Shown piece after piece: positions 9,759-18,100 of a stretch of DNA of 50,205 nt (positions are counted from its first letter, which is position 1; each line of letters starts with the position of its first letter). The notes beneath the pieces are model-generated. The model made no database searches. It worked only from the letters and a program-made list of their open reading frames with translations, and was not told the DNA's origin. The position numbers were made by a program, and so were the translations under genes. This DNA is from Planctomycetes bacterium UBA1662 (GTDB lineage: Bacteria; Planctomycetota; UBA8108): NCBI GenBank assembly GCA_002320775.1, contig DCKY01000275.1, positions 1-50,205 on the forward strand, given 5' to 3'.

Positions 9759-10247
9759 GGCGTTTTCGTTTCATTTCGGAGAATGAGGTGGAAGGACAGG
9801 AGTTTAGATCTATGAGAAGACGGTATCAAGCCGCGGTCATATTCCCGGGGACAGCTTTTTGGAACCGGTTGGCCCTGGCTGCCGCAACCGCGCCTGGTTG
9901 GACCGACCGTGTGTAACGATGAGCTGGAGGCCGGCATCTGCCGATTTGGTTTGATCGTCTGTAATTCCAAAAGAAAGAATAACTTATAGATATTCGGGTG
10001 AAGCTTTATCGGTTCAATCTGAAAACGCAACAGAGCGCGATCATCGGTCTCATCGGGGTTCCTCGACCGCTCCGTGGGCGTTCAGGGTCTATCGATGGCA
10101 TAATTTTACAGGTCCGGATGGCTTCAAAAAGCCCGAAGGTGCGGGGTTGCTGTTGATGTCTCTTCGCTTGTTGCTATCGTAGATCGATTGTCTGCAGCGC
10201 CCGAGAGCGGGTAGGTAGCTCCCAGTTTTTCTGAAAGTATAGAAATC
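9759..10247. other. 489-bp divergent intergenic region between serC and the DAHP synthase gene
   Basis: No convincing gene was found on either strand. Two short minus-strand reading frames (9755-10030 and 10089-10346) overlap gene starts or have no recognisable content. The left end holds the serC promoter. For the right-hand gene, a weak candidate is TTGATG (10153-10158), a 16-bp spacer and TATCGT (10175-10180). I looked for riboswitch, T-box, RNase P RNA and tmRNA landmarks and saw none. Confidence 0.6.
9801..9829 (-). promoter_or_regulatory. Candidate sigma-70 promoter for serC
   Basis: On the minus strand TTGATA (9824-9829) is followed after exactly 17 bp by TAAACT (9801-9806). This predicts a transcript start near 9794, about 36 nt before the serC start codon. 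Found by eye, not by a scored search. Confidence 0.5.
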
Positions 10248-11588
10248 ATGGATAAAGCCTGGTCCCCGAATTCCTGGCGGGAAAAAACGGTCATTCAGAT
10301 GCCGGACTACCCGGATTCGGAAGCCCTGCGAGAGGTCGTCGGGCAATTGGGAAGGCTGCCTCCGCTGGTTACCAGTTGGGAGGTAGAGAGGTTGAAGGAT
10401 TACGCGGCCCAGGCGAGCCGCGGGCAGGCCTTCGTGCTGCAGGGAGGCGACTGCGCTGAAAATTTTGATGAGTGCGAGTCGAACAATATCGCCAACAAGC
10501 TCAAGATCCTTCTCCAGATGAGCCTCGTGCTGCTTTTTGGCGGCAAGAAAAAAGTCATCCGTGTGGGACGCTTCGCCGGGCAGTACGCCAAACCGCGCTC
10601 AAGCGACCTTGAGACCAGGGGCGATGAGGCCCTGCCGTCCTATCGTGGAGACATGGTCAATCATCTGAACTTTACCGAAGGCGACAGGGTTCCCGATCCG
10701 GAGAGATTGCTCAGGGCTTACGAGCGCTCTGCGATGACGATGAATTTCATACGGTCGCTTGCCGCCGGCGGCTTCGCGGATCTCAACCACCCCGAGTACT
10801 GGCGGCTCGATTTTGTCCGCGATGAGAACCTGCTCGATGAATACCAGGGGATGGTGAACGCCCTGCGTGATTCGATAGGATTTGTCGAGAGCATCATGGG
10901 CTCTGGCGACAGCGAGATCAGCAGGGTTGATTTCTACTGCAGTCACGAGGGACTCCATCTCGAATACGAGGCGGCGCAGACCCGCCAGGTCCCGCGTCGG
11001 GATGGATGGTACAACCTGGCGACCCACATGCCCTGGATTGGAGAACGTACGCGAATTCTCGATGGCGCGCATGTCGAGTATTTCCGCGGCATCGTGAATC
11101 CGATCGGGGTGAAGATCTCCCAGGCGATCGATCCGGATGAGCTGGTTGCGCTTGCCAGGATTCTGAATCCTGACAATGAACCCGGACGCCTGAGCTTGAT
11201 CCATCGGATGGGAAATTCAAGCATCTCCGATGGGCTGCCGGGCCTGGTCGAGGCGGTGAAGGAGAGCGGCGTCGAGGTGATGTGGATCTGTGATCCCATG
11301 CACGGCAACACCGAGTCGACCTCCGAAGGCGTGAAGACACGTGATTTTGATAACATCCTGGGCGAACTGCAGCAGGCTATGGACATCCATCGTGATTGCG
11401 GCTCTCGTCTTGGAGGCGTGCACTTCGAGCTGACCGGAGATGATGTGACTGAGTGCATCGGCGGAGCCTGCGGGTTGACGGAGTCGGATCTTTCGACGGC
11501 CTATACGACCCAGGTAGACCCCCGGCTGAATGCCGGTCAGGCGCTCGAGATGGCCATGTTGATCGCCAAGAAAATGCAGGGCAGGTAG
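10248..11588 (+). CDS. 3-deoxy-7-phosphoheptulonate (DAHP) synthase, class II
   Basis: 446 residues, normal for class II (plant/actinobacterial-type) DAHP synthase. It condenses phosphoenolpyruvate with erythrose 4-phosphate, the first step of the shikimate pathway. Family landmarks are the N-terminal NSWREK, LPPLVTSWEVERLK, QGGDCAENF (metal-binding Cys near 68), KVIRVGRFAGQYAKPRS, THMPWIGERTR, WICDPMHGNT near 348 and GGVHFELTGDDVTEC near 390. No fused chorismate mutase or ACT domain is present. The ATG at 10248 fits the family start, though the ribosome-binding site is weak. The VTT membrane-protein gene follows 33 bp downstream on the same strand. Confidence 0.95.
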   Translation: MDKAWSPNSWREKTVIQMPDYPDSEALREVVGQLGRLPPLVTSWEVERLKDYAAQASRGQAFVLQGGDCAENFDECESNNIANKLKILLQMSLVLLFGGKKKVIRVGRFAGQYAKPRSSDLETRGDEALPSYRGDMVNHLNFTEGDRVPDPERLLRAYERSAMTMNFIRSLAAGGFADLNHPEYWRLDFVRDENLLDEYQGMVNALRDSIGFVESIMGSGDSEISRVDFYCSHEGLHLEYEAAQTRQVPRRDGWYNLATHMPWIGERTRILDGAHVEYFRGIVNPIGVKISQAIDPDELVALARILNPDNEPGRLSLIHRMGNSSISDGLPGLVEAVKESGVEVMWICDPMHGNTESTSEGVKTRDFDNILGELQQAMDIHRDCGSRLGGVHFELTGDDVTECIGGACGLTESDLSTAYTTQVDPRLNAGQALEMAMLIAKKMQGR

Positions 11589-11621
11589 AACCCGCCATCT
11601 GCCCCGGGGAGGATTGCAGGG

Positions 11622-12260
11622 ATGAGGTCGCTGCTGATCGGTTTTTTACTGATCGTCACTCTTGTCATTCCATTTATCATCTGGGGAGCCTCGTTCGAAG
11701 ATTTCTTTTCGCCTGCGGGAACCAGGGACCTGCTGGAGTCTTATGGCGGGTGGGCCTGGCTATGCGGGATGGCGCTGCTGGCGGCGGATATACTCCTGCC
11801 AATGCCGGCGACCGTGGTCATGTCCGTGCTGGGTTTGATCTACGGCCCGGTTCTCGGTGGGATGATAGCGGCGGCCGGATCCTTTCTCTCAGGTGTCATT
11901 CCGTATGTCCTCTGCCGTCAGCTGGGAAAAGGAGCGGCGCGGTGGCTGATCGGGGAGAAAGAGCTCAAGAAAGGCGAGCGGCTCTCCGGGAGGGTCGGGG
12001 GCTGGGCCGTGGCCCTGTCACGGTGGATGCCGCTCCTGCCTGAGGTGGTGGCCTGCTTCGCCGGGCTGGTGAGAATGCCGCCCGGAAAATATTTTTCCGC
12101 CCTCGCCTGCGGCTCGATTCCGATGGGTTTCGCCTTCGCTGTGATGGGACATATGGGGGCGGACAGACCTCTTCAGACCATCATTCTCAGCGCTATAGTC
12201 CCGGCCTTGCTTTGGCTTGTTGTGGGGCGTATTTTGACACGACTTTCGGTTAGCGATTGA
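11622..12260 (+). CDS. VTT/DedA-superfamily (TVP38/TMEM64-like) membrane protein
   Basis: 212 residues and very hydrophobic: an N-terminal membrane segment (LLIGFLLIVTLVIPFIIWG) and several further helices, with a VTT-type core at ~45-185. The second half carries the family's Gly- and Pro-rich features (GLIYGPVLGGMIAAAGSFLS, then ALSRWMPLLPEVVACFAGLV). Family members are inner-membrane proteins linked to lipid scrambling or envelope homeostasis; the exact role here is unknown. It starts 33 bp after the DAHP synthase gene and was probably followed in the same operon by the gene whose scar begins 36 bp downstream. Confidence 0.85.
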   Translation: MRSLLIGFLLIVTLVIPFIIWGASFEDFFSPAGTRDLLESYGGWAWLCGMALLAADILLPMPATVVMSVLGLIYGPVLGGMIAAAGSFLSGVIPYVLCRQLGKGAARWLIGEKELKKGERLSGRVGGWAVALSRWMPLLPEVVACFAGLVRMPPGKYFSALACGSIPMGFAFAVMGHMGADRPLQTIILSAIVPALLWLVVGRILTRLSVSD

Positions 12261-12296
12261 AGCCGAGACGCTGGCAAGGGAATGAAACGAGAAGGC

Positions 12297-12591
12297 ATGA
12301 GGATAGCGATGTGGTCCGGTCCTCGATCTCTGTCTGCGGAATGAGATTCCCTTCAGGGTGAAAGACATCTCGCTCACGGAGGTGTACCGGGCGGCCGGGA
12401 TGTTCTGTACCGGGACCACGGGAGAGCTGGCCTCGGTTACCCGGGTCGACGGGCGTCCGGTCGGCCCTTTCGAGGTGCCGGGTCCGCTTACCGCGGAGCT
12501 GTCAAAGCTCTACCTGAAGCAGGAAGCAGACGGTCAACAGCGGCGAGCAGGTCGTCTCAGGCCGGCTCCTTCCGGGTGTGGAGCTGTTCTC
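12297..12591 (+). pseudogene. Deletion scar of a sulfotransferase-like / class IV aminotransferase gene
   Basis: Two fragments of different proteins are joined out of frame. From ATG 12297, preceded by GAGAAGG, the second forward frame reads MRIAMWSGPRSLSAE and stops at 12342-12344; this matches the P-loop N-terminus of the sulfotransferase-like family (consensus MRIAMWSGPRNIST). From about 12316 the first forward frame reads VLDLCLRNEIPFRVKDISL, then MFCTGTTGELASVTRVDGRP and a PGPLTAELSKLYLKQ helix to about 12535; this is the C-terminal part of a branched-chain-type (class IV) aminotransferase. The central few hundred codons are absent. Known plant 'BCAT-like' proteins fuse these same two domains, so the ancestor may have been one gene or two neighbours. 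The aminotransferase frame continues without a stop into the antisense of the next gene, so its natural end is also gone. An assembly collapse is a possible alternative. Confidence 0.7.
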
Positions 12592-13797
12592 CTAGCAGGA
12601 CTCGTAGACGCAGTCGGCGAGGCCGTCTGTGGGGTCGCCATCCGTGCCGCAGTTCTGTATTCCCGGGGGAGGCGGAGGCGGTCCGGCCTGGAAGAGGAAC
12701 ACGAGCAGAAAGACCGCATCTGTGAGGTTAATAGAGCCGTTGTCATCCGCATCCGCGGAGTCCTGGCAGGCGGGGGATCCTTCGGCGCGGAAGAGCCAGC
12801 TCAGGATGAAGATTCCATCGGTCAGGTTCACTCCGCCTGAGTCATCCGCGTCACCACGGCGAAAGCCGGTGATGGGTGCTACTTTTTCTCCTTCCAGGAA
12901 GATGGTGCAGCTCAGGGGGTTCTCTTCGGAGCAGTTGGTTCCGCTGAGAGTTCGCGCGATGACTTCGTAGACAAGGTCCACCCCGACAGGGGCGTCGCGG
13001 TCGGTAAATATTCTAGAGCGGGGGCTGCTGGGATTTCCCAGGAGCTCGCCGTTCCTGTAGATCTCGATGGATTCGTAGGGGGGCGGGGTGATCGTGTTGT
13101 ACCAGACCAGGCGCACTCCGCCGCTGTTTCGCTCGGTGCAGGTCATCCTGTAGGGGCAGACGTTTTCGTAGTAGCGGACGTAGGGGATGAGGGTGAAATC
13201 GGAGCTCGTCAGGTTGGTGTTGTGTCCCTCGATGGCCAGGATGTTTTCGCCCTCCTGGAGCGTGTCGAGGGCCTCTGCGGAGAAGCTGAACCAGTCTGGA
13301 GTGGGTGTCGATTCATGGTCTCCGGCGGTGGTGTCAAAATTGGCAGGAATCCCGGCCGCGCCCATGCTGGGCGACCGGGTGAGCTCCACTCCATTGAGAT
13401 AGGCGATGAAGCCATCGTCGTAGCGCATGCCGAGCTGGATGAAATTGATCGCGTTCAGATCGTCGATGTTGATGAACTTGCGGATGTAGACGCTCAGGTA
13501 GCCGGGCTGATCGGGCAGAATCTGCTGCATGTCATCGAGAATCGTGTTGTCGTCGACATCACCATAGCCAAACCCCGAGGCGCCGATCTCCCATTCAAAA
13601 TCATCGAATTCAAGGGTGTTCCAGTCATCCGGAGGGGGCTCGGTTCCCTTGAAGTAGGTGTATTCCTCCCCCTCGTCAATCAGGAGGACCGACTCGGGGA
13701 GCTCCTGGGCATCGAGGCGGTTGACCGTGGCGATTTGCAGAGAGGCCAGGAGAGCCGCGAGCGTGAGCAGGCAGCCGTTTCTGTTCATGCTAATCAT
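12592..13797 (-). CDS. Secreted jelly-roll protein with dockerin-like tail
   Basis: 401 residues from the ATG at 13797, chosen because AAGGA lies 11 nt upstream and a signal peptide follows at once (GCLLTLAALLASLQ). The frame is open to 13854, but that extension adds no recognisable sequence. Residues ~30-215 form a galactose-binding-like beta-sandwich (GASGFGYGD, MRYDDGFIAYLNGVELTRSP, TSSDFTLIPYV) that is related to the N-terminal domain of the CotH protein at 15130. A short fibronectin-like segment with cysteines follows. The last ~90 residues are the paired dockerin-like tail (GDADDSGGVNLTDGIFILSW; ADDNGSINLTDAV), ending CVYESC. No catalytic domain is recognised; surface binding or a structural role is likely. 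Confidence 0.8.
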   Translation of the reverse strand: MISMNRNGCLLTLAALLASLQIATVNRLDAQELPESVLLIDEGEEYTYFKGTEPPPDDWNTLEFDDFEWEIGASGFGYGDVDDNTILDDMQQILPDQPGYLSVYIRKFINIDDLNAINFIQLGMRYDDGFIAYLNGVELTRSPSMGAAGIPANFDTTAGDHESTPTPDWFSFSAEALDTLQEGENILAIEGHNTNLTSSDFTLIPYVRYYENVCPYRMTCTERNSGGVRLVWYNTITPPPYESIEIYRNGELLGNPSSPRSRIFTDRDAPVGVDLVYEVIARTLSGTNCSEENPLSCTIFLEGEKVAPITGFRRGDADDSGGVNLTDGIFILSWLFRAEGSPACQDSADADDNGSINLTDAVFLLVFLFQAGPPPPPPGIQNCGTDGDPTDGLADCVYESC

Positions 13798-13961
13798 AAA
13801 ATTGAATGTCCTTGCATGGAGTAGCGGGAGGTGGAGGCGGCAAAATCCGCTCATGCCTTTAGCTCCCGATGTTTATTCAGACCCAGCTTTGAAACCAACG
13901 CTGTCGATCTCCAAGGCTAACCTCCGTAGATCCACCGGGCAAGTAATGAAAATGCCGCTGT

Positions 13962-14978
13962 TTACATGTCGAGGACGGCCTTGACGACTCCTGATCCCGG
14001 CTCGACCCAGCGCCTGAAAGAATCGACAAAATCTTCGCAATCTGCGCGATGGGTGATCCATGGGCCGGTGTCGATGGCGCCGGACTCCATGGCCTTGATA
14101 ATTTTCCGGAAGTCCCGAGGGCGGGAATTCCGGCTCGCCAGCAGCGTGAGCTCCATTCGATGGAAGTCAGGGTCATGGAAGGTGATGTTATCCATTACGA
14201 TTCCAACGAAGATGATCCGGCCTCCCTGGGCAACATACTGGAAGCTGCTCATCATCGAGTCCGCGTTACCGGTTACGTCGAAGACCGCGGTCGGGAACTC
14301 ACCTTCGAGCGCATCGGCGAGCCTCTCTGGCGCATCGTCGCCGCCGAGGATCGTGTTTTCGACACCGAAATGATCGCGGCAGAAGCGAAGGCGTTCAGGG
14401 TCGAGGTCCAGAACGCTCAGGCGGGCTCCAGCCAGCTGCGCGAACTGGACCACACTGAGGCCGATGGGGCCGCAGCCGATGACAAGGACGGACTCACCCG
14501 CGGCCAGTCCGGCGCGCTCTACGGCGTGGGAGCCGATTCCGAGGGTCTCGACCAGGGCCAACTGGTCAGTCGACAGCGCCTCGGACCGGTGGAGCTTACC
14601 TGCCGGAACAGAGATGACCTCCCGCATGCCGCCATCTACATGGACTCCGAGCACCTTCAGGCTGGTGCAGCAATTGGGACGATCGGCCCGGCAGGAGATG
14701 CAGTCTCCGCAGTTGAGGTACGGCTCGACAGAGCACAGCTCGCCAGCCTTCAGCTCACCGGAGCTTCTGCCTGGATCGATAATCTCGACGCCCAGCTCGT
14801 GTCCGAGGATCCGGGGATATTCAAAAAACGGCTGGCGCCCACGATAGGCGTGGAGGTCTGTTCCGCAGATTCCGACGCTCCTGACCTTTACCAGCACGTT
14901 ATCTCCAGTCGTCTCGACTGGAGGTTCCGTCTCGGTCACCAGCAGCTTGCCGGGTTCTTCAAGCACGATCGTCTTCAT
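13962..14978 (-). CDS. Zinc-dependent medium-chain alcohol/polyol dehydrogenase
   Basis: 338 residues. The GroES-like catalytic domain carries GICGTDLHAYRG and GHELG (catalytic zinc), and CGDCISCRADRPNCC is the four-cysteine structural zinc lobe. The NAD(P)-binding Rossmann domain begins at VIGCGPIGLSVVQFAQLAG, and D in SVLDLDPERL suggests an NAD preference. The closest subfamilies are L-threonine 3-, sorbitol- and galactitol-phosphate-type dehydrogenases, but the substrate cannot be chosen from sequence. It is divergent from the CotH gene at 15130, across about 150 bp holding an inverted repeat. Confidence 0.88.
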   Translation of the reverse strand: MKTIVLEEPGKLLVTETEPPVETTGDNVLVKVRSVGICGTDLHAYRGRQPFFEYPRILGHELGVEIIDPGRSSGELKAGELCSVEPYLNCGDCISCRADRPNCCTSLKVLGVHVDGGMREVISVPAGKLHRSEALSTDQLALVETLGIGSHAVERAGLAAGESVLVIGCGPIGLSVVQFAQLAGARLSVLDLDPERLRFCRDHFGVENTILGGDDAPERLADALEGEFPTAVFDVTGNADSMMSSFQYVAQGGRIIFVGIVMDNITFHDPDFHRMELTLLASRNSRPRDFRKIIKAMESGAIDTGPWITHRADCEDFVDSFRRWVEPGSGVVKAVLDM

Positions 14979-15037
14979 GCCGGCATTCTGCCAGTCAGGA
15001 CCCGGGTAGACCAGCCAGTTTCTGGAGGTCTATCAGC

Positions 15038-15066
15038 AGGTGGTTTGCATTGCGGATGGACCACCT
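15038..15066. repeat. 7-bp perfect inverted repeat in a divergent promoter region
   Basis: AGGTGGT (15038-15044) and ACCACCT (15060-15066) are exact inverted copies separated by 15 bp. They lie between the divergent alcohol dehydrogenase and CotH genes, 14 bp upstream of a TACAAT (15081-15086). It could be an operator or an mRNA hairpin; no regulator is identified. Confidence 0.35.
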
Positions 15067-15129
15067 CCGCAGGTGAGTAGTACAATAGGAGGTCGGCACT
15101 CCTTTCTTCGCAACTGGAGCTTGTTTTCA

Positions 15130-18100
15130 ATGAGAAGCCCTTTTAATCCATATTTTTTTTCCGCGGTTTTTTGCCTGTCGATGATCCTGTTCGGATCGTC
15201 ACTTCAGGCTGCGGAGACCATCCTGGTGCCCGTGGAGGCCCAGTGGAGGTACCTCAGGGGGCTTGAGGAGGCATCAAGTCCCGACCCGGTTTCCTGGAGG
15301 GAGCCGGAGTTCGATGATTCGGCCTGGACGCTGGCGCCCGCGGCGTTCGGTTTTGGCGAGCCCGACCTTGTCACCACCGATCTGTCCGAGCTGGAACCGC
15401 CGATGAGGAGGAACTACACCTGCATTTTTCTCAGGAAGACCTTCGAGGTCGCCTCGCTCGCCACTCTCGAGAGCTATACCCTCTCCTCCCTTTACGATGA
15501 TGGGTTCATCGTCTGGATCAATGGAAACGAGGTGCTGCGGGTGAACATGCCGGGGGAAACTGGAGATTTTGTCCCGGTGGAAGAAGATGCCATGCGCAGC
15601 CACGAGGCCCGTGAGTTCGAGGATTTTATCCTCCCCGGCATCCGGGAGAGTGTTGTCGAGGGGACGAACCTCCTGGCGGTCCAGGCCTTCAACGTTTCCG
15701 CCACCAGCAGCGATTTCGTATTTGAAATGAGCCTGGTCGATCCTTTCGGCCCGGATGTCACGCCGCCGAGGCTTTCTTCCACTATTCCTTCATCGGGTTC
15801 CATCGTGCGCAGATTGACCCAGGTAGAGCTCGGCTTCGACGAGCCGGTAGCCGGGGTTGATCCCGGGGATCTGCTGGTCAATGGCCGGCCTGCCAACGGT
15901 GTCTTCGGAGCCGGAGCGGGACCCTACGTTTTCTCCTTTGACCAGCCCTCGGCAGGCGAGGTCGTTTTCTCCTGGAGCGTCAATTCGGGTATCACCGATC
16001 TGGCGGAGGTTCCGAACCGTTTCCAGGGAGGCGCCTGGAGCTGCCTGCTGGATCCTGACGCGCCGCTTGATCCCATCATCATCAGCGAGCTGCTTGCCTC
16101 GAACCGTTCTGGAATCAGGGATGAGGATGATGACAGCTCCGACTGGATTGAGCTTCACAACGAGGGAGATACGGCGGTGGGGCTCGGCGGCTGGGCCTTG
16201 AGCGATGATGAGCGGGACCTGGCGAAGTGGGTGTTGCCCGATGTGAGCATCGAGGCGGGCGGTTACCTGCTGGTGTTCGCATCGGGTAAGGATCGCAGGG
16301 ATCCGCGCGCCGAGCTACACACCAATTTCAGCCTCAGCGCCGATGGGGAGGAACTCTATCTCAGCAGCGCCGAGTCGCCGCGAACGGTTATCTACCGCTA
16401 TGAGTCTGTACCGCCCCAGAGACCGGATCACTCCTATGGAGTAGGGGCCGCCGGCCAGTTCGGATATTTCTTCGAACCAAGTCCCGGCGAAGAGAACCCC
16501 GATGCTCAGCTCAGGGTTTCTTTTGTTGAGGGTCCGCGTTTCAATTTCGAACGAGGTCTCTACGACGAGGGCTTCAGCCTGGATCTGTCGACTTCCACCG
16601 AGGGGGCCAGGATCTACTACACACTCGATGGTGAGGTTCCAACGGTCGAGCGGGGGGAACTCTATACCGGGCCGGCCGTCATCGATGGGATGGGGGGGCG
16701 GGCCGTGGTCACGATCCGGGCCGCCGCCTACAAGACCGGTTACCTTCCATCGAGCATCGCTACCCACAGCTTCATTTTTTCCGACAGGGTCCTCTCTCAG
16801 CCCGCCAATCCAGCTGGTTTTCCGACTCGCTGGACCGGCGCGCCAAGGGCGGACTACGAGATGGATTCCCAGATTGCCGGCAATCCGGCCTATAGCGACA
16901 GCGTCAGGGAGGGCCTGCGTTCTCTGCCGAGCGTCTCGATCGTCGCTCGTGTCAATGATATCTTCGGTCCCCAGGGGATCTATTCAAACCCGGGTGGTGA
17001 GGGTGTGAACTGGGAGCGTCCGTGCTCGGTCGAGTACATCCTTCCGGATGGAAGCAAGGGCTTCCAGATCGATTGCGGGATCAGGATCCTGGGCGGCGCC
17101 AGCCGCAACGCCAACATTCCCAAGCATTCTTTCCGCCTGCTCTTCAAGAGCGATTACGGGCGTCCCAAGCTGAAGTACGGGCTCTTTGAGGGCAGCCCGG
17201 TCAGCAGCTTCGATACCCTGGTGCTCAGGGCCAACTACAATAATTCCTGGGTGCACTGGGATGGCGGCCAGCGCCGCCGCGCGATGCTCATCCGCGATCA
17301 GTTCGCCAAGGATACCACCCTGGACATGGGACAGCCCGGAACCTATGGGCGCTTTGTGAACCTCTATGTGGGAGGCCTGTACTGGGGTGTTTTCAACCTG
17401 GTCGAGCGTCCGAGCGCTTCCTTTGCCGCCGATCATATGGGAGGTGAGAAGGAGGAATGGGATGCTCTCAACTCCGGTAACGCCATCGATGGAAACGGCA
17501 CGGCCTGGGGGCAGGTCCAGTCAGCCGCGGCGGCAGTCGGCACGGATGGGGCTCGCCTCTCCGGTCTGCGAAACCAGCTGGATATCGAGAACCTGGTCGA
17601 CTACCTCCTGATGAACTACTACGGAGGAAACCACGACTGGGACAGTCACAACTGGTACGCCGCGCGCCACCGGGTAGAGGGCGGGCAGTGGAGATTCTTC
17701 AGCTGGGATGCAGAGAGAATCCTCGAAGGGATTGGGGACAGCCGTCTGAATGTCAACCAAGGGAACGCCCCAACGGGAATCCATAACCGGCTCAGGAACA
17801 ATCCAGAGTACCGCCTGATCTTCGCTGATCGGATCCATCGGCATTTCTTTAACGGTGGCGCCCTGACACCGGCGGCGACGGCTGCCCGCTTTCTTCGGCG
17901 TGCGAACGAGGTCGAGGTCGCCGTGGCGTGCGAATCGGCTCGTTGGGGGGACTATCGCCGGGACGTCCATCAATGGCGCAACGGTCCCTATGAGTTTTAC
18001 CGTCCGGATTCGCATTGGCTGGTCGAGAAGAACAGGCTCCTGGCGACCTATTTCCCCAGGCGCTCGGAGCAGGTGCTGCGAACCCTGACCTCGGCGGGAC

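Noticed and set aside
9755..10346. Short minus-strand frames between serC and the DAHP synthase gene
   Set aside because: They overlap both gene starts, have low-complexity or unrecognisable translations and no clear ribosome sites.
12358..12840. 160-residue plus-strand open frame as an intact gene
   Set aside because: Only its first ~60 residues match an aminotransferase end; the remainder is antisense of the dockerin gene, so the whole is a scar and not an intact protein.
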